A model generated the notes under the pieces. It was not told where the DNA came from, did not search any database, and saw only the letters and a program-made list of their open reading frames with translations. From CAWJKP01 sp963843465 (GTDB lineage: Bacteria; Planctomycetota; Planctomycetia; Pirellulales; Thermoguttaceae), in contig CAWJKP010000001.1 in NCBI GenBank assembly GCA_963843465.1, positions 124,001 through 188,000 of the forward strand: 64,000 bases of DNA, in the 5' to 3' direction. The translations under genes and the position numbers were made by a program. Positions 44,697 to 53,532 of the stretch are shown one piece after another; position 1 is the first letter of the stretch, and every line of letters begins with the position of its first letter.

Positions 44697-45302
44697 GTGG
44701 AACACAAACGTTTCGAGCAGATGTATCAAGGCCAAGCCCCCTGGGATACCGGACGGCCCCAGCCTGCCATCGTCAAGTTGGCCGAAGCGGACCAGATCCG
44801 TGGTAGCGTTCTCGACGTGGGGTGTGGCACCGGAGAGAACGTCCTTTACCTTGCAGCGAGAGGCCACGAAGCCTGGGGTATCGACTTCGTGCCTCTTGCC
44901 ATCGAGCGGGCCAAGGCGAAAGCTGCGGAGCGAAGGATCAACGCCCATTTTCTCGTGGGGAACGCCTTGGAGCTTGGCAAGCTCGGCAGGCAGTTCGACA
45001 CGGTGATCGACTGTGGGCTGTTCCACACGTTTGTGGACGAGGAGCGGTCGATATACGTGCGGAGCCTTTCGGCAGTCCTGCGGGCTGGCGGATCGCTGTA
45101 TCTCCTCTGTTTCTCCGATGAGCAGCCGGGAACCGAAGGGCCACGCCGAATCAGCCAGCAAGAGATCCGAGATTCGTTCCACGAGGGATGGAACGTGAAA
45201 CAGATCGAGCCGATCCACTTCGAGGCGATTCCACGACCTGATGGACTGAAGTTCGGCCCCGCTGGTCCGAAGGCATGGCTGGCAACGATCGAACGGCAGT
45301 AA
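44697..45302 (+). CDS. SAM-dependent methyltransferase, class I
   Basis: About 201 residues with a Rossmann methyltransferase pattern: motif I VLDVGCGTGENVLYLAARG, motif II AWGIDFVPLAIERAKAKA, motif III NAHFLVGNALEL, motif IV FDTVIDCGLFHTF. GTG start at 44697 with AAGGAG 6 nt before it. Resembles thiol/thiopurine S-methyltransferase-like proteins (YQGQAPWDTGRPQPAIVKL is characteristic). The substrate is unknown. Confidence 0.88.
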   Translation: MEHKRFEQMYQGQAPWDTGRPQPAIVKLAEADQIRGSVLDVGCGTGENVLYLAARGHEAWGIDFVPLAIERAKAKAAERRINAHFLVGNALELGKLGRQFDTVIDCGLFHTFVDEERSIYVRSLSAVLRAGGSLYLLCFSDEQPGTEGPRRISQQEIRDSFHEGWNVKQIEPIHFEAIPRPDGLKFGPAGPKAWLATIERQ

Positions 45303-45323
45303 TCACGCCAGCGAAAGGAAACC

Positions 45324-45662
45324 ATGTACGAAGGCAATTCGATCTGGTCGCAGAAGGGAGCCACGCTCAGCGACAAGTCCGCTCGGCAGGAGTTCGGCCT
45401 GACGCAGGAGGAAATCTATGCCGCCATGCGAGCAGGCAAATTGCAGTACCGAGAGGCCAAAATGCACGGCAACCCGTGGTTCCGGCTGCTGCGGCACGAA
45501 GTCGGAGCCCTGGTCAAGCAGAAGAGCGGCCAGGGCCACCTGCACAGGAAGAAGCTCCAGAAGGAGTTGGCCGACATCAACAAGGAAACCCGGAAACTGA
45601 AAACTCGCTTGACGGTCCTCGAACGGCGACGGGTTGAACTGACAAAGGAACTCGGCGGATAA
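45324..45662 (+). CDS. HTH/coiled-coil protein of unknown function
   Basis: 112-residue conserved hypothetical protein. The N-terminal part (KSARQEFGLTQEEIYAAMRA, then GKLQYREAKMHGNPWFRLLR) resembles a MerR/excisionase-like winged helix. Residues 75-112 (LHRKKLQKELADINKETRKL, KTRLTVLERRRVELTKELGG) form a coiled coil. Possibly a DNA-binding protein of a mobile or regulatory system. It begins 21 nt after the methyltransferase stop. Confidence 0.75.
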   Translation: MYEGNSIWSQKGATLSDKSARQEFGLTQEEIYAAMRAGKLQYREAKMHGNPWFRLLRHEVGALVKQKSGQGHLHRKKLQKELADINKETRKLKTRLTVLERRRVELTKELGG

Positions 45663-45672
45663 CGGCATGTCG

Positions 45673-45924
45673 TCAATGGACATGCTCATGCAGTTCAGCC
45701 AAGTGCTCGGCAGTGGCATGCTCGTGCAGTTCCTCGATCAAGTGGTCGTGCTGGTGCTCTGACTCCTCGCCTGCGGCGTGAACATGGAGGTGCGAGTGTT
45801 CGTGTGAATGAGTATGCTCGTGGGCGTGGGTATGGACCGTGCCGTCGGCATGCTTGTGCTCGTGGGTGTGGACATGCGTGTGGACGTGGGCGTGGAGATG
45901 CTCGTGCTCGACGTGAGTTGCCAT
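45673..45924 (-). CDS. Histidine-rich small protein
   Basis: 83 residues, 30 of them His, in X-His dipeptide repeats (VEHEHLHAHVHTHVHTHEHK and THAHEHTHSHEHSHLHVH). ATG at 45924. No signal peptide is apparent. The composition is that of metal-binding or storage proteins, but no specific family is recognised. It lies convergent to the 45324 gene, 11 nt from its stop. Confidence 0.75.
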   Translation of the reverse strand: MATHVEHEHLHAHVHTHVHTHEHKHADGTVHTHAHEHTHSHEHSHLHVHAAGEESEHQHDHLIEELHEHATAEHLAELHEHVH

Positions 45925-46158
45925 GACGTTTTTCTCCTTTGGGTGGGTGAGAAAGGTGGTCTGGCTGGCTGGGGGATGTGGTGTCACCCCCGCAGCCAGT
46001 GATGAATTCTATGCCGGGTGGCGAAGAAGGGGCCAGCCCGTGGGCAGAATATGACGGCACTGAGAACGGTAACACGATTGTTGCTTGAAATGTCACCACC
46101 GCACTAGGGCGTTCGTCCTGGTGACCGATTTACCAGGGGATTCATGAAAGGCCAGGAA

Positions 46159-47391
46159 ATGCGTGCCCTATGCATACGTCTGGCGGTTTGGTCAATTCTG
46201 CTCGGCTTGGTGGTGTCGTCCACCGCAGCGGAGAAGGAGGCCAAGCCTACGACGATCTCCTGGGTGCAGGTTGCCCAGGACAATCGGTCATTTGTCCTGC
46301 GCCCGTCAGATCATCCTTTCGTCCCCTGGGGATTCAACTACGACCACGATGAGCAGGGCCGCCTCCTGGAAGACTACTGGGACAAGGAATGGCCCAAGGT
46401 CGAAGCCGACTTCCAGGAGATGAAACAGCTTGGGGCGAACGTGGTGAGGGTACACCTCCAGTTCGGCAAGTTCATGACCGGCCCGGAGAAACCCAACGAG
46501 GCGAACCTGGAACGCCTGGGCCATCTGGTCGCCCTGGCTGAACAGCTTGGGCTGTACCTCGACATCACAGGTCTGGGCTGCTACCGAAAGAAAGATGTTC
46601 CTCCGTGGTACGACCGGCTAGGCGAGCAGCAGCGGTGGGACGCCCAGGCCCGGTTTTGGGAAGCCGTGGCCAAGCGATGCTCCAAGAGCCCGGCGATCTT
46701 CTGCTACGATTTGATGAACGAGCCGGTGGTTCCAGGCGGCAGTCGGAAGCAGGGGGATTGGCTCGGGGCGCCGTTCCTGGGTAGTGAAGCCGGTTACTTC
46801 GTCCAATGCATCACCTTGGACCAGAAAGACCGTCGTCGCCCAGCCATCGCCCGGCAGTGGTGTCACAAACTGGTGGCAGCCATTCGCAAACACGATCAGT
46901 GTCATTTGGTCACCGTGGGGTTGGTCCCCTGGAGCTTGGATCGTCCCGGCTTGACCTCGGGTTTCATTCCCAAGGAGATCGCCCCCGAACTGGACTTCAT
47001 CGCCGTCCATCTCTACCCGGAGACGGGGAGGGTCGGCGAGGCGCTCGACACGCTGGCCAGGTTCTCCGTGGGAAAGCCGGTTGTCATCGAGGAGATGTTC
47101 CCGCTGAAATGTAGTGCTGACGAGCTTGGTTCGTTCATCAATCAATCGAGGAAGGTGGCGTCGGGCTGGATCGGTTTCTATTGGGGGAAGACACCCGAGG
47201 AGTATCGGCGATCCGGCACGATCCAGGATGCCATTGTGTTGAGTTGGTTGGAGTTGTTTCAACGACATGGCCCGCTCGCTGCCCGGCCTCCCTTCATCCT
47301 CGGTGCCGACAGGGCAAAGCGAGACGCACCACTACCGGACTCACGCAAGGGCGAGCAGCCCATGGTACAGAAACGCCTTTTCCCGGAATAA
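46159..47391 (+). CDS. Glycoside hydrolase family 5-like exported enzyme
   Basis: About 410 residues, signal peptide MRALCIRLAVWSILLGLVVS. The TIM-barrel core has the GH5/clan A pattern: WGFNYDHD, LGANVVRVHL, the acid/base in CYDLMNEPVV (Glu about 188 here), FIAVHLYPE, and the nucleophile in KPVVIEEMF. Likely acts on beta-glycans such as mannan or cellulose outside the cell. Start ATG 46159 is preferred over 46144 because it gives a clean signal peptide. Confidence 0.85.
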   Translation: MRALCIRLAVWSILLGLVVSSTAAEKEAKPTTISWVQVAQDNRSFVLRPSDHPFVPWGFNYDHDEQGRLLEDYWDKEWPKVEADFQEMKQLGANVVRVHLQFGKFMTGPEKPNEANLERLGHLVALAEQLGLYLDITGLGCYRKKDVPPWYDRLGEQQRWDAQARFWEAVAKRCSKSPAIFCYDLMNEPVVPGGSRKQGDWLGAPFLGSEAGYFVQCITLDQKDRRRPAIARQWCHKLVAAIRKHDQCHLVTVGLVPWSLDRPGLTSGFIPKEIAPELDFIAVHLYPETGRVGEALDTLARFSVGKPVVIEEMFPLKCSADELGSFINQSRKVASGWIGFYWGKTPEEYRRSGTIQDAIVLSWLELFQRHGPLAARPPFILGADRAKRDAPLPDSRKGEQPMVQKRLFPE

Positions 47392-47524
47392 TGTTATCCC
47401 CAGTCAACAGTTGGTCGGGGTCACCCTGACCGGCCTTCCCTGAAAACACCTTTTGCTGAGTTATCGCTGAGACGCTGCGATGCCGATCCGGGGGGCTCCG
47501 CAGCCCTATCTTGAGTTCCAACGG

Positions 47525-47914
47525 TCAGCGATGGGTGCCCCCGCTCTGTCCGGCATACTGCTTCATGTCGGGAGAGATGTCGATGCAGACGAACGGATCA
47601 TCTCCCACGACCCAGGCGTCATGCCCCGGAGGGATGCTGGCGAAATCACCCGGTTCCAGATCCATTTGACGGCCGTCGTCTTGGACGATCCGCAACCGGC
47701 CGCTGATGACGTACTGGAGGTGCTGTACCTGACAACTGTCGGTGTTGACCATGGGCCGAACGCTCTCGGACCATTTCCAGCCCGGCTGAAAGGTGAACTT
47801 TGCCAGAGTCGTGTCTTCCAGGGTCACAAGATCCAGCTTTCCGTGACCGCACTCCCTGGTTACATCAGGAGAGTTGAGACTCTTCCTGGCGAACTTCAAG
47901 GTTTCCGTTAGCAT
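47525..47914 (-). CDS. Cupin-domain protein
   Basis: 129-residue single-domain cupin. The motif region WSESVRPMVNTDSCQVQHLQ, then YVISGRLRIVQDDGRQMDLE and PGDFASIPPGHDAWVVGDDP matches cupin motifs 1 and 2. The usual first HxH is replaced by Q-x-H (QVQHLQ). Start at 47914 (MLTETLKFARKS). Function unknown. Confidence 0.82.
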   Translation of the reverse strand: MLTETLKFARKSLNSPDVTRECGHGKLDLVTLEDTTLAKFTFQPGWKWSESVRPMVNTDSCQVQHLQYVISGRLRIVQDDGRQMDLEPGDFASIPPGHDAWVVGDDPFVCIDISPDMKQYAGQSGGTHR

Positions 47915-47932
47915 GCTTTTCTCCTTTCGCAT

Positions 47933-48321
47933 TGCCCTTGGAATTATCCCGAGGTAATGGCGTGAAGGAAAGACCTGATGCTCGCCCCTAAAAGGATCTA
48001 CGGACTCGGTACGACGGCCATCTCCGCGGATGGAATGCCCGTATCATTCGCTGAAGTTGCTCCAAGTCGTAGAACTCGGGATTGAGCCAGTGACCGTAGT
48101 CGGCGGCGGTGGTATTGACTGGCATCCGAGTTCTACTTCAAACTGCGTAGAATCCACGTCACGGAAGACCAACCTATCGAGGCTATGAATACCACCGATC
48201 TTGCTGCTTGCTCAGAGAGTCGTCATCGCAATAATTTCTGGAGTAAGAGACAGTGGAGCCCATCATGGCGATAGACAAGCGAGGTGGGCTTCACAACCTC
48301 CAGTCATGAAAGGAACGCAAA
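47933..48321. other. Gap with a possible 45-residue fragment
   Basis: On the minus strand 48127-47990 a short frame begins MPVNTTAADYGHWLNPEFYD and may be an eroded N-terminus; no family is recognised. The remainder to 48321 shows no gene; CAGTCATGAAAGGAACGCAA precedes the AhpD-like start. Confidence 0.4.
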
Positions 48322-48864
48322 ATGGCTCGCATTCAGCCGGTTGAGCGAGACGCCAGTTCCAGGACTCGGGAACTGTTGGGGGCAGTGCAGAAGAGCATGG
48401 GCATGGTGCCGAACATGATCTCGACGATGGCCCAGTCGCCCGCCGTCCTCCAGGCGTACCTCGGTTTCAACCAAGGTCTGACAAAGGGATCTCTTCCTGA
48501 TGCGTTGCGGCAAGAGATCTCGCTTGTGGTCAGTGAGACCAATCAGTGCAACTACTGCCTGTCGGCCCACAGCTTTCTCGGAAGCAAGGCTGGCCTCAGT
48601 GAGTCTGATCTTCTCGATGCCAGGCATGGAACGGCGTCCGACGAGAAGACTCATGCGGCGTTGGCGTTCGCCCGAAAGATCGTTCAAGACCGTGGTCATG
48701 TGAGCGACAACGACGTGGAGGAGGTTCGGCGTGCGGGCTTTACGGATGGCGAGATCGCCGAGATCGTCGCCAACGTCGCCTTAACCACTTTCACGAACTT
48801 CTTCAACAACGTTGCTGGCACGGAGATCGATTTCCCAGTTGCACACTCACTGGCAGCAGTGTGA
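48322..48864 (+). CDS. Carboxymuconolactone decarboxylase/AhpD-like protein
   Basis: 180-residue alkylhydroperoxidase D-like protein of the peroxidase-related type. The redox motif is ETNQCNYCLSAHSFLG (CxxC with downstream His), preceded by LRQEISLVVSETNQC. Predicted to reduce peroxides or act on lactones, in the cytoplasm. ATG at 48322 with AAGGAACG upstream. Confidence 0.92.
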   Translation: MARIQPVERDASSRTRELLGAVQKSMGMVPNMISTMAQSPAVLQAYLGFNQGLTKGSLPDALRQEISLVVSETNQCNYCLSAHSFLGSKAGLSESDLLDARHGTASDEKTHAALAFARKIVQDRGHVSDNDVEEVRRAGFTDGEIAEIVANVALTTFTNFFNNVAGTEIDFPVAHSLAAV

Positions 48865-48934
48865 GATTGTGGTGTGTCGCTTCCGTTTCGCACAGTGCTG
48901 CAATGACGTGGCTGCCGATGGCCGGGCTAACGGC

Positions 48935-49671
48935 TCATTTTCTCGGGCTGACCTGTCGCTTGTACGCCTGGTCATACGGCCCCAGCCCCACGTCGCTGGG
49001 CAGTAAATCGACGTGGTTCTTCGGGGCATCGGAGAAGACCTCTCGCACCGCATCCAGGTAGCGGAAGCCGTATTCTCTGTGCGGAGCGATGTAGTGACCT
49101 TCACTCCATTCGTTCCAATTGTCCAACAGGAGAGTCGATCTTGAGATAGCTGGAGTGGCGGAAGTAGTTCTGCGTCCAGAAGGGCAGCAGGTCCTCCATC
49201 AGGTCTGCTTCGCTGGATACTCCTGCGGTTCCTCTCGCCTGATTTTCCTACATGATGGCGAATTTCATCTTGGACACATAGCGGGACTTCAGCAGGGCGT
49301 CGTGGATCGCACTACCGAAATGCATCTTGACTGGCCCGCCCTGACCGTTGCGATACCAGCAATAGACAAAGAACGAGATGCCGTGCTCGACCGCCCACTT
49401 CGTCTCCCAGTCGGCGACTTCCGGGTTCTCCTGCGAGTAGAACCCGAGGGCCGGGGTCCGTTCAGGGTGCTTGAGCACCTGATTCCACATCTGCGGCTGG
49501 TTGGCCTCCCAGAGGGGGCAATTGTGGGCACCGACGAGGATTGGGGTGCGAACGGGCTGCGGCTCGGGCACGTAGGCTTTCTGGGCGGTAACTCCAGCGG
49601 ACGGCTTGCTGGCCTTGACGGTCGCTGGCCGGGGCTCTTGTTCCGCCGCTGGAAGGCTGTCGGCCAGGATT
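48935..49671 (-). pseudogene. WbsX/GH99-like glycosidase remnant with nonsense and internal deletion
   Basis: Three pieces of one gene. TPILVGAHNCPLWEANQPQM and ALGFYSQENPEVADWETKWA, then KMKFAIM, are the N-terminal third. At 49245-49247 TAG replaces the expected TGG (family KFxIMWENQ). The frame then continues ENQARGTAGVSSEADLMEDL and LPFWTQNYFRHSSYLKID. After that a large internal part is missing and the C-terminal DNWNEWSEGHYIAPHREYGF follows to the stop at 48935. The intact family is a glycoside-hydrolase-like TIM barrel. A pseudogene with at least two lesions, fused at its 5' end to an HD-domain fragment. Confidence 0.75.
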
Positions 49672-50096
49672 GCGAACGCCTTGTCCTTCAACTTCTTCTT
49701 CACGCTCTTGGGTTCAAGGGTGGCGATGCCCTCGGGGCGAACCAAGCAACAGGCGATGACGAACCCGGTCAGTTCGTCACAGGCCAACAGGCACTTGTCC
49801 ATCGTGGTTTTCGGTGGCAGGCCCCAAGCGGTCTGGTGGAACGAGACAGCGTAGGCGATCTCCTCTTCGCCCTGCTCCCTGAGCCAATCCACGATCCGCT
49901 TGGGATGATCCTCGGGCCATTGGTCGTAGTCGGCGTCGTGAAGCAGACCGGTGATGCCCCAGACCTCGGGATCGCCGCCATACTTGGAAGCCGCCGCCCG
50001 CATCACGATCTCCACGGCTCGGGCATGGCCCAGGAGCGAGGGGTTCATCGTCCAGGCACGGAGTTCTTGCAGGGCTTGGTCGTGGGTCAGGGGCAT
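49672..50096 (-). pseudogene. HD-domain hydrolase fragment fused to the WbsX/GH99-like remnant
   Basis: Residues 1-141 form an HD-domain protein: LTHDQALQELRAWTMNPSLL, GITGLLHDADYDQWPEDHPK and KCLLACDELTGFVIACCLV. At about residue 142 (KDKAFA) the normal C-terminus is lost and the frame enters the leader of the WbsX/GH99-like protein. The join suggests recombination or misassembly. If expressed, the HD domain could still fold. Confidence 0.65.
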
Positions 50097-50114
50097 GGCA
50101 ACGGTCCTTACAGT

Positions 50115-50681
50115 TCATTTCGCTGTCTTTTGCTCAGGCATCTTGCCATTCATAAAGTGTTTCTCAATCCAACCGCTCGTAGCGTGGGGACGGCTGTCGA
50201 ACTGCTTCACGTAGGGCTTGATGTCCAGCACGGGCGTGCCATCGAGGACATCGACCTCGGTGAAGTAGAGCCTGTTGCCTTCGATCTTCTTGATCTTAAC
50301 GATGGAGAGCCCAATGTGGTTGGGCCGGTGTGGGCTCCGCATGGCGAAAATGCCATGTTCTTCCTGCTCAAGGTACGGCTTGCCGACGATCTCCTCTTTA
50401 TTGGAGAGATGGAAGTAGTAGAGCAGGATCGCATGGCTGAACCCGTCCAGGTCTTTCAGACCCTCGACGTATTTCTCTTTCAGTTCAACGTATGCCTCGA
50501 CCTCTTTGCCGAATACGCCCTGGATCGGCGTGCCCTTCGCCGCTTTGTAGGGCGAATGGATCACGCCAATCGGGTGCAAAGTGATCGGTTTGTCCATTGG
50601 GGCGCTCTCCTGTGCCCAGGCAGGCCGCATCATCAGCAAGACCACAACCCCAGCGACCCAGCGGGCGAAAACGGCGGCCAT
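50115..50681 (-). CDS. TrmO/TsaA-family methyltransferase-like protein with a signal-like N-terminus
   Basis: About 188 residues. The YaeB/TrmO pattern is HPIGVIHSPYKAAKGTPIQG, then LKDLDGFSHAILLYYFHLS and HRPNHIGLSIVKIKKIEGNR, LYFTEVDVLDGTPVLDIKPY, which is complete. TrmO N6-methylates t6A37 in certain tRNAs. The N-terminus MAAVFARWVAGVVVLLMMRP AWAQ looks like a signal peptide, odd for a tRNA enzyme, and could be an acquired leader. ATG 50681, overlapping the GH16 stop region at 50693 by about 12 nt spacing. Confidence 0.85.
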   Translation of the reverse strand: MAAVFARWVAGVVVLLMMRPAWAQESAPMDKPITLHPIGVIHSPYKAAKGTPIQGVFGKEVEAYVELKEKYVEGLKDLDGFSHAILLYYFHLSNKEEIVGKPYLEQEEHGIFAMRSPHRPNHIGLSIVKIKKIEGNRLYFTEVDVLDGTPVLDIKPYVKQFDSRPHATSGWIEKHFMNGKMPEQKTAK

Positions 50682-50692
50682 CTCTCGTCTCC

Positions 50693-51568
50693 CTACTTCT
50701 TCTTCCACGCCCTCACGTATTCCACGCTGAACGTGGAGGGCAAGTCCTCGTCCTTCGGCATCCCCATCCAGTCGGGCATCGTTTCACTGTCGAAGGTCAG
50801 CAAGAGCGGTTGGTGCCAGTGGGTATTCTCGACAGAGCGGACTAGCACCCCATCCACGTAGAACCTTAGTTCGTCTTTCCCCCAATCGAATCCGTAAACG
50901 TGGTAATCGTCGGCCAGCCGCCAAGGTGCGATCCAGGCCCCGCCCACCTGCCAATGCTTCTTCTCCCTGGGCGTCTCCCAAACGTGGACGGTAATGTTGA
51001 CCTTGTGCTCAAAGCCCTTGGCCTTGCCGCCGATCTCGAACACGTCGATTTCCGTCTGCCAGCCGGGCGTGTCTCCCTTGTGAAACCAGAACGAACTTGA
51101 ACCGCCCGAGTTCATCGGCTTGGCCTTGACCTCGTAATAGCCGTAGCTGGAGCGGACTTTGGAATGCAGGGCAGCGGAAGTGTAGTCGTGGTAGCCTTGT
51201 TTCTCCAATTCTGCTGGCAGTTTCTCCTTCCGCATGGTCAGGTGCAGCTTGCCGTCAGACACCGTGACGTTCTTGTCACTGAACAGGGCGGGCTGACGGC
51301 CCTTCCACCCCTCCAGGCCGACCACCCATTTGTTGCGGTCGAGTTCCTTGCCCTCGAACTCGTCGCTCATCGGCTCGAATTTCACCCAGCCGCCCTTGTT
51401 CTGCTGGTCGGACAACGGATAGGCGTCGGTAACGGCCTTGGGGGTCTCACCAAGGGGACCAGTGAGATCCCAGATGTTGACGGGCGGCTTGGGCGGCTCG
51501 GCCCCGCCAACACCGCTGGCGACCATGAGAATGCTCAGGACGATTGCACGAACAAGGCGATGGATCAT
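50693..51568 (-). CDS. Glycoside hydrolase family 16 (agarase/carrageenase-like)
   Basis: 291-residue exported GH16 with a signal peptide (LVRAIVLSILMVASGVGGAE). The beta-jelly-roll active site is WQTEIDVFEIGG, with E173 nucleophile, D175 helper and E178 acid/base of the E-x-D-x-x-E type. Aromatic sites WFHKGDTPGW and HVYGFDWGKDELRFYVDGVL are characteristic. Similar to beta-agarases, porphyranases and kappa-carrageenases, so it probably cleaves a red-algal or related galactan. Confidence 0.92.
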   Translation of the reverse strand: MIHRLVRAIVLSILMVASGVGGAEPPKPPVNIWDLTGPLGETPKAVTDAYPLSDQQNKGGWVKFEPMSDEFEGKELDRNKWVVGLEGWKGRQPALFSDKNVTVSDGKLHLTMRKEKLPAELEKQGYHDYTSAALHSKVRSSYGYYEVKAKPMNSGGSSSFWFHKGDTPGWQTEIDVFEIGGKAKGFEHKVNITVHVWETPREKKHWQVGGAWIAPWRLADDYHVYGFDWGKDELRFYVDGVLVRSVENTHWHQPLLLTFDSETMPDWMGMPKDEDLPSTFSVEYVRAWKKK

Positions 51569-51638
51569 CGGTGTTTCCTCAGCCTGGGTTACAAGGGTGC
51601 AGACCTGTGCCCATCATACCATCCTCGTCGCCATGCCC

Positions 51639-51679
51639 ACCAGTGGCGGCCACCCCGCAGGTGGATTAGAATCCGGGTC
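51639..51679. repeat. 41-bp repeat at a gene junction, copy 1
   Basis: ACCAGTGGCGGCCACCCCGC followed by AGGTGGATTAGAATCCGGGT C. A second copy at 58547-58587 differs at 3 of 41 positions. This copy sits 14 nt upstream of a truncated TAT-signal gene. Confidence 0.9.
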
Positions 51680-51693
51680 TGGAGGATATTGTT

Positions 51694-52082
51694 ATGAACC
51701 GCAGGGAATTCACACGCCTAGCCCTGGCCGGGCTGGGGATGCAGGCACTTCCGCTGATTGCGGGTGAAACCAGTTACGTCCGTGCCAACACCGACTGGCT
51801 GGCGAAATGCCGCTACGGGATCGGTGTCCATTGGACGGCCCAAACCGTTCCTCGCCACGGCGATCCGCTGCCTTTTCAGCGGGCCGTTGACGGCTTCAAG
51901 CTGAAGGAGTTCGTTGAGCAGGTTCGGTATGCAGGGGCTGACTATGTCCTCTTCACGGCCGCCCACGCCCTGCAAATGCTCCCGGCTCCAGATCCCATTA
52001 TCGACCGCATTTTGCCGGGGCGAACCTGCAAGCGGGACTTGATTGGCGAGCTTGCCGACGCCCTGGCCGCAAAGGGTCTCCC
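51694..52082 (+). pseudogene. TAT-exported alpha-L-fucosidase-like protein, truncated
   Basis: The first ~130 codons encode a twin-arginine signal (MNRREFTRLALAGLGMQAL) and a fucosidase-like N-terminal domain (KCRYGIGVHWTAQTVPRHGD, FVEQVRYAGADYVLFTAAHA). After KGL at about 52081 the sequence is replaced by the tail of a nucleoside hydrolase read in another frame. Truncated, so probably nonfunctional. Confidence 0.7.
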
Positions 52083-52463
52083 GCCGCCTACGCCATTGCC
52101 TATTGGCCGACGCCGATCCTCTTTAGCGGGTGGGAGATTGGCGACCAGATCATGACGGGAGCCGGGCTGCGGAAAGCCCCGGCCGGAACGCCCGTGCGCC
52201 GAGCCTACGAACTTTTCAACGGCCTGAACAACCGGCAAAGTTGGGATCAGACGGCCGTGCTGTACGCCGTGCGTGGACTTGACGGAGGACTGGCCGATTA
52301 CTGGGATCTTCAATCCAAGGGCTATTTGCACGTCAATGAGAACGGGAGCAACGTCTGGCGGGAGTCGCCCGACAAGGGGCACTTGCATCTCGTGAAGAAG
52401 ATGCCGCCTGAGAAAATTGCTGCGGTCATCGAGGAACTGATGCTCCAGCCCCAAGGTCAATAG
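52083..52463 (+). pseudogene. Nucleoside hydrolase C-terminal fragment
   Basis: AAYAIAYWPTPILFSGWEIG, then DQIMTGAGLRKAPAGTPVRR, ELFNGLNNRQSWDQTAVLYA and GYLHVNENGSNVWRESPDKG match the last third of inosine-uridine-type nucleoside hydrolases of planctomycetes. The N-terminal half with the calcium-binding aspartates is absent. Joined directly to the fucosidase-like fragment. Confidence 0.75.
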
Positions 52464-53344
52464 CCATGACAATGGAGAACGAACACTGCGGACGCAGCCA
52501 CCAGGCAATATACGCCGAAGAAATACCAACGGCCGCCCTCCAACCAACGGGAGAGCCACTTGAGGGCCAGCAAACCGGCCAGAAAAGCGCAGACCATCCC
52601 TAAAAGGCTGGGACCGAATAAGCTCCATGTCACGTCGAAATGCCCGGCTTCGTGATGGGCTTCGACCAACCGCCAGATCTCACGCCCGACGGCCGCTGGG
52701 GTGATGATTACGGCGAGAGCAAAACTGAATTCCTCCACCCTCACCTTGAGAACGCCTAACAGCAAGCCGGTTGAAATCGTCGCCCCGGAACGTGAAAACC
52801 CCCGGAACGGCAGACACAATCCTTGGATGGCACCGATCCACGCAGCCTCTCGAATCCCAATGGCTCGGTTGCGAGCCGTTGCACGTTCCGCCAGCCCGGC
52901 GACCAAGATCAACACCCCTGCCGCTAACAGTGCTCCAGCGATAAGACCGAGGTTGCCGAATAACAACTCGATCTCGGCCTTCGGCAGATGCCCAGTCGCA
53001 TCTTTGACCAAGTAACCCGACCTCCCGGCGCTCTTCTCGATTCCCAAAATCAGCGGCACGCCAACGGCGGCGGTTAACATCGTCGCTATGACGAGTCTGA
53101 CCGCCTGTTGCCTGAATACGGCACGGGAGGCAAACATGCTGTTTTTCCAGGCCCGCCAGAAGTAGAGGATTACCGCGAACATCGTTCCGGTATGAAGCAT
53201 CACCACCAGCAGCGTCATCTCCGGTGTGCAGGGATTCAATCCCATGAGCTTGGCAGCCACGATCACATGGGCCGAACTGGACACTGGAAGCAGTTCGGCA
53301 AGACCCTGCACAAGGGCAAGGATGACGATTTGAAACAGGCTCAC
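52457..53344 (-). CDS. uppP: Undecaprenyl-diphosphatase
   Basis: 295-residue integral membrane phosphatase that recycles undecaprenyl pyrophosphate for peptidoglycan and polysaccharide synthesis; confers bacitracin tolerance. Motif 1 is AELLPVSSSAHVIVAA (E17 region), motif 2 is PFRGFSRSGATISTG. About eight membrane helices, usual length. The stop overlaps the convergent nucleoside hydrolase fragment by 7 nt. Confidence 0.95.
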   Translation of the reverse strand: MSLFQIVILALVQGLAELLPVSSSAHVIVAAKLMGLNPCTPEMTLLVVMLHTGTMFAVILYFWRAWKNSMFASRAVFRQQAVRLVIATMLTAAVGVPLILGIEKSAGRSGYLVKDATGHLPKAEIELLFGNLGLIAGALLAAGVLILVAGLAERATARNRAIGIREAAWIGAIQGLCLPFRGFSRSGATISTGLLLGVLKVRVEEFSFALAVIITPAAVGREIWRLVEAHHEAGHFDVTWSLFGPSLLGMVCAFLAGLLALKWLSRWLEGGRWYFFGVYCLVAASAVFVLHCHGY

Positions 53345-53469
53345 GTCTGCAATGCCTTAGCTGCTGTGGTTATCACGATACGAAGGTCGGCCTTCGGGTT
53401 ACGCCACGCTTCTATCGAGCAGTTGCGCCCTCTCGGCCCTACCCTCGACCGTGGGTTGCTGGGTAAACG

Positions 53470-53496
53470 AAAAGCCCTGGCATTGGGTCCAGGGCT
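53470..53496 (-). terminator. Rho-independent terminator of the zinc-ribbon gene
   Basis: On the minus strand AAGCCCTGG, an 8-nt loop and CCAGGGCTT form a 9-bp stem, followed by TTCGTTT. Lies 37 nt past the stop at 53533. Confidence 0.8.
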
Positions 53497-53532
53497 TGGA
53501 TCAACTTTCAGGATGACGGCGATGATACCCGC

